In this document: in pieces, positions 29,681 to 37,414 of the stretch
Layout: each line of letters begins with the position of its first letter
How positions within the stretch are numbered: the stretch's first letter is position 1
NCBI RefSeq assembly: GCF_000193375.1
Contig: NC_015315.1
Coordinates: forward strand, 1,310,622 to 1,374,621
Length of the DNA: 64,000 nucleotides
Direction of reading: 5' to 3'
DNA from: Thermoproteus uzoniensis 768-20
GTDB lineage: Archaea; Thermoproteota; Thermoprotei; Thermoproteales; Thermoproteaceae
Translations under genes and position numbers: made by a program
The notes under the pieces: model-generated
The model's input: the letters and a program-made list of their open reading frames with translations, nothing else
Databases searched by the model: none
Told to the model about the DNA's origin: nothing

Positions 29681-30655
29681 ATGCACAAACTGGAAACAAT
29701 AATGATAATAGTAACAACGGCATTGATAGTGCTATACTTTGTCCATGTCGCGTCGATGCAGAGCGCGCCTCCCGCCTTCCCTCCAGTAAGGCCGCCCTCC
29801 ACACACATGCAGGTCACGTTGCCGCCCTCTTGGTATTCCGGAAGTCAGGCCCCAGTCGGCGTGACGGACTACGGAGCGTACTACTCGGGCTCGGCTGAAA
29901 TTCCCTACGAATACTCCACCAACGAGTTCATGGGCAATTTCACAATCTATACGGCCAGCTTCACGTCCAACAGCAAGTTTTACCCCCACAGCTTCTCGAT
30001 ACAGCTAAACGTGGTTCTCAACTACACCAAGACTAGTGGGCAGAGCGCCTATCTGTGGGTGCAGGACGTAGCCGTCATAAACACAGCGACGAACCAGATG
30101 AACATAGTGGACAACATATGGAACTTGACGTCGAGCAAATCCGTGCTGAAAGGTCTAAGCGGCAACGGCAAGGTCTATACCTACCAAGGCCAGAACTACT
30201 ACGCATATCAGTACCCGTCGACCATATCCTTCACCTACCCGCTCCAGGTATCTCTCTTCGTCACGGTCTCGATCAACTCCCAGAAATACCCAGTGATAAA
30301 CTTCTACTTCGTATACGGCGGGAAGGTGGTACAGTACGACAGCGTTGTGGTTAAGGTGCCCGTCAGCTCCGCAGCCTTCTACGTCGAGGGGTACACCACA
30401 TTGCCCAGCGGCCTTTACGAAGACGCCGAGCTGGTCACCGGCGGCCCCGGCGGCGGCTCCAACGCCTCGCCGTCGGCCTACAAGGCCTACTACACCTTGC
30501 AGTACCTCAACGGCACTAAGCTGGTCTCGGTCCCACACGCGTTCGACTACGGCGCCGACACGGCGGAGACCGTGACCGGCATGGCCGACACGACGTCGGG
30601 ACCCTACACCGCCTATCTCTATCCAGGCGCCGAGAGCTGGAGCGCCCTCTGGTGA
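29681..30655 (+). CDS. Thermopsin-like protease (peptidase family A5)
   Basis: 324 residues with an N-terminal hydrophobic anchor or signal (about 6-26). The mature part opens with 'PVGVTDYGAYYSGSAEIPYEYSTNEFMGNFTI', then 'AYLWVQDVAVIN', 'DNIWNLTSS' and 'HAFDYGADTAETV', the conserved blocks of archaeal thermopsin. Thermopsins are acid proteases active at high temperature and low pH outside the cell. Many N-x-S/T sites suggest glycosylation. The length is near the usual value; there is no C-terminal anchor. Its stop abuts the stop of the convergent hypothetical gene. Confidence 0.78.
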   Translation: MHKLETIMIIVTTALIVLYFVHVASMQSAPPAFPPVRPPSTHMQVTLPPSWYSGSQAPVGVTDYGAYYSGSAEIPYEYSTNEFMGNFTIYTASFTSNSKFYPHSFSIQLNVVLNYTKTSGQSAYLWVQDVAVINTATNQMNIVDNIWNLTSSKSVLKGLSGNGKVYTYQGQNYYAYQYPSTISFTYPLQVSLFVTVSINSQKYPVINFYFVYGGKVVQYDSVVVKVPVSSAAFYVEGYTTLPSGLYEDAELVTGGPGGGSNASPSAYKAYYTLQYLNGTKLVSVPHAFDYGADTAETVTGMADTTSGPYTAYLYPGAESWSALW

Positions 30656-31063
30656 TTAGAGGAGGGACCCGGCGAACTCAGCTATTTTTTCCCTGGTCTC
30701 CTTGTCCTCTATCTGGAGGGCGGCGGCCAGCAGGATCTGCGCCAGCAACGCCCTCCCCCTATCGGCGCCCAGCCCGTTTACTAATTGGGCCGTCAAACTG
30801 CCCACGAAGGCCACCGCCTCGTCTACCCTCAATTCCAGCCCCTCCAGCATGTCGGAGACCTTGTCCTCAGTCTTGTAGAGGACGTACATCGTCGAGAGGA
30901 CCAGGAAGTCCCTATCCCCGATCTTGTTCCGCTCGGCCCACTCGGCGACCGCCCTCTCGTCGCCTTTGGCCATGGCGTCGGCGAATTTGGCGAGCTCGTC
31001 GGCCGATATCCCGAACAGCCTCCCGGCGTCTGCTATAAATCTAGCCGTCCAGTCCGACGACAT
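30656..31063 (-). CDS. Conserved-looking hypothetical helical protein
   Basis: 135 residues, predicted all-helical and acidic, with no signal peptide or cysteines. It begins MSSDWTARFIADAGRLFGIS. I do not recognise the family. GC-ending codons like its neighbours argue that it is real. It is divergent from the MBL-fold gene with only 29 bases between, so the two probably share a promoter (ttatactacgggtcg). Confidence 0.5.
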   Translation of the reverse strand: MSSDWTARFIADAGRLFGISADELAKFADAMAKGDERAVAEWAERNKIGDRDFLVLSTMYVLYKTEDKVSDMLEGLELRVDEAVAFVGSLTAQLVNGLGADRGRALLAQILLAAALQIEDKETREKIAEFAGSLL

Positions 31064-31092
31064 GTATATATCACGACCCGTAGTATAAAAAA

Positions 31093-31824
31093 GTGAGGCC
31101 TAGCCGCGCCGGCGCCTCGTGGATTCTGGGAGACGTGTCTGTGGATCTCTCGGAGCCGGTTGACGTCAAGTACGTGCTCTTGACGCACCACCACATCGGC
31201 CATATCTCCGGCCTCTCCAGATCGTCCCCGCGGGCCGTGGTGGCCAACCCGTTCGAAGTCGCCATGTTGACCGACGAGGCTAGGTTCAGAGGCTACGTCG
31301 CCGCCGTTTTCAGAAGGGCGGGCGCGCCTCTCAAGGACATGCCTGCGGCGAGGGCGGGCGCCCGCTTCGCGAGGATCGCGGCGGGCTGGGTCGACCTAGA
31401 CGAGTTCTCTGCCCAAGTCCTGCCGTGCGGATCCCATACGTGGGGCCATACTTGCTTCAAGATAGATGAGGGGATCTTCGTCGGCGATGTGGGCGGCTGG
31501 ATAGTCAGCGTGGACTCCTTGAGGCGCGCCATAGCCCTACTGCGCTCCCTCGGCGACGCAACGGTCTACCCGGCCCACGAACCGCCCACCACCGCCGCCC
31601 AATACGCCGAGATCCTCGAGGGCAGGTTGAGGAGATTGTTGAGGGCCTACGAGGAGTGCTCGTCCGAGGGCGTCCCCTACGCCATGGCCCTATGCGCCAG
31701 GGGGGAGGGCGACGCGCTTAGGCTGGCGGAGGAGGGCATAGCCTTCGCTAAATACCTAGCAGAGATCGGCTTGGCTAAGCTGATCGTGAGGGGCGGCAGA
31801 TATCGCGTCAAGAAGGTGGGCTAG
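31093..31824 (+). CDS. MBL-fold hydrolase with an altered metal motif
   Basis: 243 residues. The beta-lactamase-fold motif near residue 32 reads THHHIGH rather than THxHxDH, so the metal-2 aspartate is glycine. The other ligands appear present: CGSHTWGHT (His), FVGDVGGW (Asp) and YPAHEPP (His). The C-terminal about 80 residues are helical. It may bind a single metal or use a different ligand. It has a GTG start. The last 69 bases overlap the convergent GIY-YIG gene. Confidence 0.68.
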   Translation: MRPSRAGASWILGDVSVDLSEPVDVKYVLLTHHHIGHISGLSRSSPRAVVANPFEVAMLTDEARFRGYVAAVFRRAGAPLKDMPAARAGARFARIAAGWVDLDEFSAQVLPCGSHTWGHTCFKIDEGIFVGDVGGWIVSVDSLRRAIALLRSLGDATVYPAHEPPTTAAQYAEILEGRLRRLLRAYEECSSEGVPYAMALCARGEGDALRLAEEGIAFAKYLAEIGLAKLIVRGGRYRVKKVG

Positions 31825-32145
31825 CGACTTGACCCTGAACAGGTGCGACGGCGCGCGCCTGTCGTCCGTGGAGCCGAAGCCCTTGACGTACTCCGCGCAG
31901 GCGGAGAGGCGCAAGGCGAGCTCGGGCTCCCCGAGGCGGGTGACGAGCGACGCCAAGGCCTCGCACGGCAGATAGTCGACGTGCCAGTGCCTCCTGGCGG
32001 GCCTCCTCAGATGCCGGGCGATTCTCCTATGGCAGGAGACGCCGCAGGATCCGACGTACGCGTAGAGCCCCTCCTCCAGTCTGAACCTCCTCGCCTTCGT
32101 CCTCACGACTGACGCGGGGCATCTGAACAAGACTACGTAAGACAT
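31756..32145 (-). CDS. GIY-YIG/DUF123 family protein (Uri-type nuclease)
   Basis: 129 residues from ATG 32145. '[23 protein letters not shown]' matches the DUF123 variant of the GIY-YIG fold, followed by '[12 protein letters not shown]'. Members are small DNA endonucleases of uncertain role found in many archaea. The start overlaps the sirtuin stop by 13 bases, so the two form one transcription unit. The C-terminal about 23 codons overlap the MBL gene. Confidence 0.7.
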   Translation of the reverse strand: MSYVVLFRCPASVVRTKARRFRLEEGLYAYVGSCGVSCHRRIARHLRRPARRHWHVDYLPCEALASLVTRLGEPELALRLSACAEYVKGFGSTDDRRAPSHLFRVKSLAHLLDAISAAPHDQLSQADLC

Positions 32146-32864
32146 CTCCTCACCTCCGCGGCAAGCCTCGGCAAGATCTCGGCCGCCCTCCCCCTTATCT
32201 TGAAGTCTGCTATATCGTCGAGGGCCGTCTCGCCGGGGTCCACGACCGCCACGACGGCGCCGTTCCTCTTGGCTATCCGAGGTATGTACGCCGCTGGGTA
32301 CACCACGCCGGACGTCCCCACCACCAACATGAAGTCGGCCGAGGACGCGAGCAATAGGGCCTCCTCCCAGGCGTCGCGGGGCAACGGCTCGCCGAACCAG
32401 ACCACGGCAGGTCTGAGCAGGCCCCCGCAGTGGGGACACCTCGGCGGTATCTCGTCCACAGGCTTCTCTATCGGGAGCTCGCGGCCGCACGACGTACATC
32501 TAGCCCGCCATATGTTGCCGTGGAGCTCCACGACGCGCCTCGACCCGGCCCTCTTGTGTAGGCCGTCGACGTTCTGAGTTATCACGGCCTTCAAGACGCC
32601 GAGGCTCTCCAGCTCGGCCAGAGCCAAGTGGGCGGGGTTGGGAGCCGCGTTGTAGATAAGCTCCTGCCGCCACCTATACCAGCGCCACACCAAGACGGGG
32701 TCCTTCCAGAAGGCCTCCGGAGTCGCGAGGTCCTCAGGCCGGTACCTCTCCCAGAGGCCTCCAGGTCCTCTGAAGGTCGGCACGCCCGACTCGGCCGAGA
32801 TGCCGGCGCCGGTGAAAGCCACGGCGAATCTGCTGTTGGCCAGAGCTCTGGCGACCTCCTCCAT
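32133..32864 (-). CDS. Sir2 family NAD-dependent deacylase (sirtuin)
   Basis: 243 residues. The Rossmann motif [15 protein letters not shown], the catalytic region '[12 protein letters not shown]...ELHGN', the four-cysteine zinc site (CTSCG ... CPHCGG) and '[12 protein letters not shown]' are all present. Crenarchaeal Sir2 deacetylates Alba, modulating its DNA affinity. The complete domain set and normal length make it likely to be active. tataaatt at 32866-32873 lies just before the ATG and may instead serve the plus strand. Confidence 0.9.
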   Translation of the reverse strand: MEEVARALANSRFAVAFTGAGISAESGVPTFRGPGGLWERYRPEDLATPEAFWKDPVLVWRWYRWRQELIYNAAPNPAHLALAELESLGVLKAVITQNVDGLHKRAGSRRVVELHGNIWRARCTSCGRELPIEKPVDEIPPRCPHCGGLLRPAVVWFGEPLPRDAWEEALLLASSADFMLVVGTSGVVYPAAYIPRIAKRNGAVVAVVDPGETALDDIADFKIRGRAAEILPRLAAEVRRCLT

Positions 32865-32887
32865 ATAAATTAAGGACTGTAAAACCT

Positions 32888-32945
32888 TGATGATGAGCCA
32901 GGCTTAAGTGAAGGAGGATGTGCGCCTGGACCTACGCTGACCTTA
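32888..32945 (+). ncRNA. Possible C/D box sRNA
   Basis: gATGATGA (C box, 32890-32896) and CTGA (D box, 32937-32940) lie 51 bases apart, the usual size of archaeal C/D guide RNAs. tgaagga in the middle could be a C' box, but no clear D' box precedes it. A TATA-like element (catataaatt, 32864-32873) lies about 20 bases upstream. No target was searched, so this is tentative. Confidence 0.25.
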
Positions 32946-32989
32946 CCTGAGGTGAGCAACCTTTTTAATCGAGAGACGTAAGGCCGCGC

Positions 32990-34699
32990 ATGAGGTGGAC
33001 GTACGTCGTTGTGGCCCTACTCGCGGTTGCCCTCGCGGCCACTGCCCTGACTCTGGCGCCTCTGAGGCCCGGCCAGACCATGCGCGTGGTGGGCACCGCC
33101 ACGATCAACGCGCTCGCCGTCAGCTCGGGCGGCGGAGGGGCCGTAGTGCCCATAGAGGTCACCTTGCTGTATCCCGGCAACGGCAGAGCCTACGTGGCCG
33201 GGGTCCCGGAGGCGGGTGAGGGCTTTGGGCCCTCCGCGCAGGTGGCGCTGTACGTGGCCGCCAGACTCGCCGGCGTCTCTGCGGCCAACTACACCGCGTT
33301 GTTGAGGGTCACGGGCCTCGAGGCGAACGTAGGCGGCCCGTCGGCCAGCGGCTACATCACGGCGGCCCTATTCGCCCTCATGAAGGGGCTCCCGCTCAGG
33401 AACGACACGGCGATGACGGGCATAATCCTCCCCGACGGGACCATAGGCTGGGTCGGAGGCGTCGGCGACAAGGTCGCGGCGGCTGCCCAGAACGGCATAA
33501 AGCGGGTTCTTGTGCCGCTCGGCGAGCAGGGGCAGGCCAAGGGCGTACGCGGCGTCCAGGTCATACCCGTCGCCACGATACAACAGGCGATATACTACCT
33601 TACGGGCTACAACGTGACCTCGCCCTACGGCCCCTCGTACCTAAACACGACCGTATTCAACAAGGTGTCGAGATACCTCTACGAGCAGGTCCTCGCCATA
33701 TATAGGAACGCGACCGGGACGTCGGCCAACGCCTACGTCAACATGAGCGCCGTATCGTCGCTGGCGGCCAGAGGCCAGTACTACACCGCGGCCTCTCTGC
33801 TGTTCAACGGCATATACAAGTATTACCTATCGCAGGTGTCGAGCGGTGCGTTAAGCGCCAACGCTCTCTCTAGTAAGGCGCTAGAGCTTACTAAAAATTA
33901 TGAAAAACTCGCAAACAATATAACGATTACCTCTAATAATTTAGGAATTATAATAGGTATATATGAGAGGATTTATCAAATTTATCAACAAGCCAATTCC
34001 TCCAGCCCCGACGTAGCCTTCATGTACGCGCGCGCAGTGACCTTGCCTCCTTGGATTAACGCGGCCGAGATGTTGGCCTACGGCCGCGTGATCAACGAGA
34101 GCTCGTTGAGCGATATGGCCGAGACATACCTGGAGTACGCCTATGTGATGTACTCCTACGTCATAACGACGTACGGATCTCAACTGCCCCCCGATTTAGC
34201 GACTGAGCTACAGCAAAGCCTCCAGCTAGCCGAAAGCCTCTATTCCAGCAAGCACTACCTCGCCTCGCTCGCCGCCTCGCTCGACACGATATCTCTAGCC
34301 GAGAACGCGCTGGCGTCTCCGGGCGCCGACAGTCTGGCGCCAGTGGAGAGGCAGACGGCGTTCGAGAATATCTACAGGGCGGCGGCTTGCGGATCGCCCA
34401 ACATACTCCCCCTTAGCTATATCCAGTTCGGCGACTACTACATGAACAGCGATACTACGACGGCGTTGTACATGTACGAGGAGGCCTCGATGTACGCCGC
34501 AGCTATAGGCGATATATTGTGCTCGTCCAACGCCACCTATATTATCGTGAAGGCGCCCTCCAACATATCCACATTGGCTCCGCCGCCCGCCATTACGGCG
34601 TCTGCGCAGACCGGCTTCAGCGCGGCTAACTACATCATCTCCATTATACTTATAGTGTTCGTGATATCGGTAATAATAGTTTCTGCGAAAAAGAGGTAG
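32990..34699 (+). CDS. Membrane-anchored Lon-like (S16) protease
   Basis: 569 residues: N-terminal signal/anchor (about 5-25), then an S16 domain. 'GGPSASGYITAALFALMKGLPL' carries the catalytic Ser, and 'GTIGWVGGVGDKVAAAAQNGIKR' the catalytic Lys. A helical region (about 215-535) and a C-terminal membrane helix (about 545-565) follow. There is no AAA domain, so it is an ATP-independent extracytoplasmic Lon-like protease as found in other crenarchaea. ctttttaa (32961-32968) precedes the ATG by about 25 bases. An AT-rich patch with I/N/Y-rich sequence lies at 33890-33990. Confidence 0.8.
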   Translation: MRWTYVVVALLAVALAATALTLAPLRPGQTMRVVGTATINALAVSSGGGGAVVPIEVTLLYPGNGRAYVAGVPEAGEGFGPSAQVALYVAARLAGVSAANYTALLRVTGLEANVGGPSASGYITAALFALMKGLPLRNDTAMTGIILPDGTIGWVGGVGDKVAAAAQNGIKRVLVPLGEQGQAKGVRGVQVIPVATIQQAIYYLTGYNVTSPYGPSYLNTTVFNKVSRYLYEQVLAIYRNATGTSANAYVNMSAVSSLAARGQYYTAASLLFNGIYKYYLSQVSSGALSANALSSKALELTKNYEKLANNITITSNNLGIIIGIYERIYQIYQQANSSSPDVAFMYARAVTLPPWINAAEMLAYGRVINESSLSDMAETYLEYAYVMYSYVITTYGSQLPPDLATELQQSLQLAESLYSSKHYLASLAASLDTISLAENALASPGADSLAPVERQTAFENIYRAAACGSPNILPLSYIQFGDYYMNSDTTTALYMYEEASMYAAAIGDILCSSNATYIIVKAPSNISTLAPPPAITASAQTGFSAANYIISIILIVFVISVIIVSAKKR

Positions 34700-34702
34700 G
34701 GG

Positions 34703-35005
34703 TTACCAGTACTCCGTCTTTTCGGCCCTAGCCGCCCCTCTAGGCTTTCTATGTGAGGTCTTGGCCGGCGGCAACAACGGCAAGGCGAAGGCGACTACGG
34801 GCACTATGTATTCCCAATACGGCGCATACGCGAATACGGCCGCCACTATCCTCTCGACCACGTCCCCGCTCACGAAGAGCGCCGGTATGGCGATTAGGAA
34901 GAAGCCGACGACGCCGAGCACCGCCAACGCCCTGTCCCTCACCCTCCTCATGGCCAGCCCCAGCAACGCGGCGACGGCGGTGAGGGCGAGCAGAGGCATA
35001 AGCAT
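34703..35005 (-). CDS. Small membrane protein (hypothetical)
   Basis: About 100 residues with three predicted membrane helices and a basic tail. ATG 35005 is preferred to 35035 because gtttttag (35026-35033 complement) lies about 21-28 bases upstream. No family recognised. It is convergent with the Lon-like protease, 3 bases apart. Confidence 0.5.
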   Translation of the reverse strand: MLMPLLALTAVAALLGLAMRRVRDRALAVLGVVGFFLIAIPALFVSGDVVERIVAAVFAYAPYWEYIVPVVAFALPLLPPAKTSHRKPRGAARAEKTEYW

Positions 35006-35095
35006 GGTCCGTTCTACTCTCCCCTCTAAAAACATAACGGTTAATTTGGGCCATCGCCTTATTAATGTTTATAAGCCCCTCGACGGTGCCGGGCC

Positions 35096-35614
35096 ATGTG
35101 GTTGCTCCCACTGTCGAGGGCGGACGCCGAGAGGATAATACGCAGATCCTACAACATAGCGTCTGAACACGCCAGAAAGGTGGGGGCTAGGGTCGAGCCG
35201 CTCGCGCCGAGGCACATATACGGAGACGATGCGGATAAATACGGCTACAGCCTGGCCCTAGGCAAGATAAGCCCGCCTCTGACCGAGGCCTCGCTGGTGG
35301 TCGTCTGGGGCTTCTACAACTACGATGAGTATTTCGACTACGTGCGGTTCGTCGAGGGCGGCAGAGTCGTCGAGTGGTTCGTGGAGCCCATAGCCTACTA
35401 TCCCGAAAAGACGGCGGTCTGGATAGACGAGCCTCTGGTGTTCAGGGCCGGCTTCTCCATAGAGACCCACACGACCTCCAGCGAGCAGAGGGACAGAGTC
35501 TACGGCTGGCCTCTGGGCTTCGCCGTGGTGCCTAGACAGCCTCCACAACCCGTGAGGCCGGTGGGGAGGAGGCGGGGCGCCAAGGGGGCTAAGACCGGCG
35601 AGTCTCCCTCGTAA
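35096..35614 (+). CDS. Hypothetical protein
   Basis: 172 residues with a mixed alpha/beta core rich in aromatic residues (WGFYNYDEYFDYVRFVEGG) and a Pro/Arg/Lys-rich C-terminal tail (about 145-172). It has no signal peptide. tttataag at 35069-35076 lies 20-27 bases before the ATG. Its end overlaps the convergent glycosylase by 26 bases. Family not recognised. Confidence 0.5.
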   Translation: MWLLPLSRADAERIIRRSYNIASEHARKVGARVEPLAPRHIYGDDADKYGYSLALGKISPPLTEASLVVVWGFYNYDEYFDYVRFVEGGRVVEWFVEPIAYYPEKTAVWIDEPLVFRAGFSIETHTTSSEQRDRVYGWPLGFAVVPRQPPQPVRPVGRRRGAKGAKTGESPS

Positions 35615-36344
35615 TGCCCTTATCAACTATATAGAGCACTGTCTGGACCCACCCCGCCAGCCTGCCCAGCTTGTCGGCGGCGCGCGCCCTTAGGCAGACA
35701 GACTGTAGGGGACAGACAGCGCAGTCGTATCTAGCGCAGTAGCTCTTGTCGGGCGGCCTCCCCGTCAGTCCCAGACGCGGCGCCTGCCTCATGAAATGCT
35801 TGTCGACTGGAACCGCCGAGGCGTCCCCCGTGAAGAGGAGGTAGAGGTCGGCGACTTTAGGCCCCACGCCCGGGATCTTCAAGAGATCGGCTCTGTCCTT
35901 AGGCCTAGCCGATAGGTAGGCCCTCAGAGCGGCCGGCAGACGCCTCAGCTGGTAGCTGTTGCCGACAGACGGGGCGAGCTCCGCTATCTCGTCGAGGCGC
36001 TCGCTACGGGAAAACAACGCGTGCGTCCACCTGAGCACGTTTGTGTGGTACGCGGTGTTCTGTGTGAGGAACGCGGCGACGAAGATCAAGCCCTCGTCCC
36101 CCGGCGATATGGAGATGCCTACGCAGTCCCCGTACCGATCTAACAGCTCCCGCACGGCCCTCTCCACGTCGCTGTCCACCTCGCCCACGTAGCGCCATGG
36201 ATCGTACCATCTACCCGAAAGGTACGGATCGGCCGATGCGTCCAAGCCCTTCCTCACGCCGAACGCCTTGACGTAGGAGTCCCCCCTCCTCTCCAAGAGG
36301 GTCAACGTCAGGCTGGGGTATAGGGTCAGCTCCAGGCAGTTCAT
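35589..36344 (-). CDS. HhH-GPD DNA glycosylase with a Fe-S cluster motif
   Basis: About 251 residues from ATG 36344. The helix-hairpin-helix 'LLKIPGVGPKVADLYLLF' is followed by 'AVPVDKHFMRQ', where the Asp is the catalytic one of the superfamily. The C-terminal 'CARYDCAVCPLQSVC' provides four cysteines spaced as in endonuclease III/MutY clusters. The N-terminal half is similar in layout to OGG-type glycosylases. It removes damaged or mismatched bases; the exact substrate is unclear. It overlaps the upstream radical SAM gene by 4 bases (ATGA), so the two form one operon. Confidence 0.72.
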   Translation of the reverse strand: MNCLELTLYPSLTLTLLERRGDSYVKAFGVRKGLDASADPYLSGRWYDPWRYVGEVDSDVERAVRELLDRYGDCVGISISPGDEGLIFVAAFLTQNTAYHTNVLRWTHALFSRSERLDEIAELAPSVGNSYQLRRLPAALRAYLSARPKDRADLLKIPGVGPKVADLYLLFTGDASAVPVDKHFMRQAPRLGLTGRPPDKSYCARYDCAVCPLQSVCLRARAADKLGRLAGWVQTVLYIVDKGITRETRRS

Positions 36345-37108
36345 ATCATTGACTGCGGCACGCCGCTCGGCGCCACGGCCCGTAGAGGCCGCAGGCCTCT
36401 GGCCCTCATCAGCTTGACAACGTGCGGGTAGAGGATGACGAGCTCCTCGTCTAGGCATTCGGCCAACGCCTCGTGTATGCCGCTTAGAGCCTCCTTGAGC
36501 CTCCTCACCCCGTCGTCGGTGGAGAAGCCTATCATGGCCGCCGCGTAGACGTCCCTACAGGGGGCCATGCCCGCCTCGACTAAATTCCTCAAGGCGTCCA
36601 GCTGTCTGTAGAAGTAGTGAGGAGGCGACATCGTGATTGCGCCGAACTCCTCGGGAGTAGCCCCCTTTATGGACACCCTCACCACGACGTTGGGAAATCC
36701 GGCCAGCTCCCGCGCCAGCCCTCTATCTATCAATATGCCGTTGGTCTCGACGATAAAGGTATAGCTCTCCGGCACCGATTTCAACACGGCGAGGAGGTGG
36801 CGGGGAGCTATAGTCGGCTCGCCTCCCGAGATCCTCAACTGCGCGATGCCTCTAGACCTGGCCATCTCCGCCAGGCGGCGGGCCACCACGTCGGGCCTCA
36901 TGAAGTCGCCCACGTCCAGCCTAAACGAGCTGTTCCGCCAAGCCCAACACATGCCGCAACGGAGGTTGCAACCGACGACGTCGGCCGTGGCGATGCCGCC
37001 ATACCATCTATCCGCTCTGAATCTAAAATAGCGGCGCAACACGGCGCCTCCCTCCTCCCTCACGGAATATTTGAGCACCAGCCGCGTAAGCACCTCTGGG
37101 TCTATCAC
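36341..37108 (-). CDS. Radical SAM protein
   Basis: 255 residues. Cluster motif CNLRCGMC (about 46-53) and SAM-binding 'RISGGEPTI' (about 91-99) are intact, as is 'FIVETNGILID'. It resembles the archaeal pyruvate-formate-lyase-activating-like or unclassified radical SAM group; the substrate is unknown. The translational coupling with the HhH glycosylase may suggest a role in nucleic acid modification or repair, as inference only. Confidence 0.7.
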   Translation of the reverse strand: MIDPEVLTRLVLKYSVREEGGAVLRRYFRFRADRWYGGIATADVVGCNLRCGMCWAWRNSSFRLDVGDFMRPDVVARRLAEMARSRGIAQLRISGGEPTIAPRHLLAVLKSVPESYTFIVETNGILIDRGLARELAGFPNVVVRVSIKGATPEEFGAITMSPPHYFYRQLDALRNLVEAGMAPCRDVYAAAMIGFSTDDGVRRLKEALSGIHEALAECLDEELVILYPHVVKLMRARGLRPLRAVAPSGVPQSMI

Positions 37109-37288
37109 AGAGCTAGCTTAGGCACTGCGAGATAACCTTTTTCCCGGAGTTGAAGATCTTCCTACCCGAGCGCCGTCAAAAACCGGCCTACGCCGCTCCT
37201 AGCCGAGTGGCGACGCAAACGTCAGCGGGCGAGCCGACGATGGCACTAGTGGAAAACTTAAAAATGTGAAATATATGTAAAGAGTAGG

Positions 37289-37414
37289 GCCCCGGTGGCT
37301 TAGCCCGGTAGAGCGCCCTGGGGCTTAGCCCCGCGTAGGCCTTGTAAGCGGGAGGTCCCGTCAGGCCCCCGCCAGGGGGTCTGGGATAAGGTTCAAATCC
37401 CGGCCGGGGCTCCA
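37289..37414 (+). tRNA. tRNA-Thr(UGU) with two introns, CCA encoded
   Basis: Acceptor GCCCCGG pairs with CCGGGGC, discriminator T, and CCA is encoded at 37412-37414. The anticodon loop is CTTGTAA (TGT). Removing 20 bases at 37319-37338 (between positions 29 and 30) restores the anticodon stem CCCGC/GCGGG. Removing 29 bases at 37361-37389 (between positions 51 and 52) restores the T arm CCGGG-TTCAAAT-CCCGG. The mature length is then 74 nt before CCA. A TATA-like cttaaaaatg lies about 26-35 bases upstream. The downstream mobile element begins right after the CCA. Confidence 0.9.
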
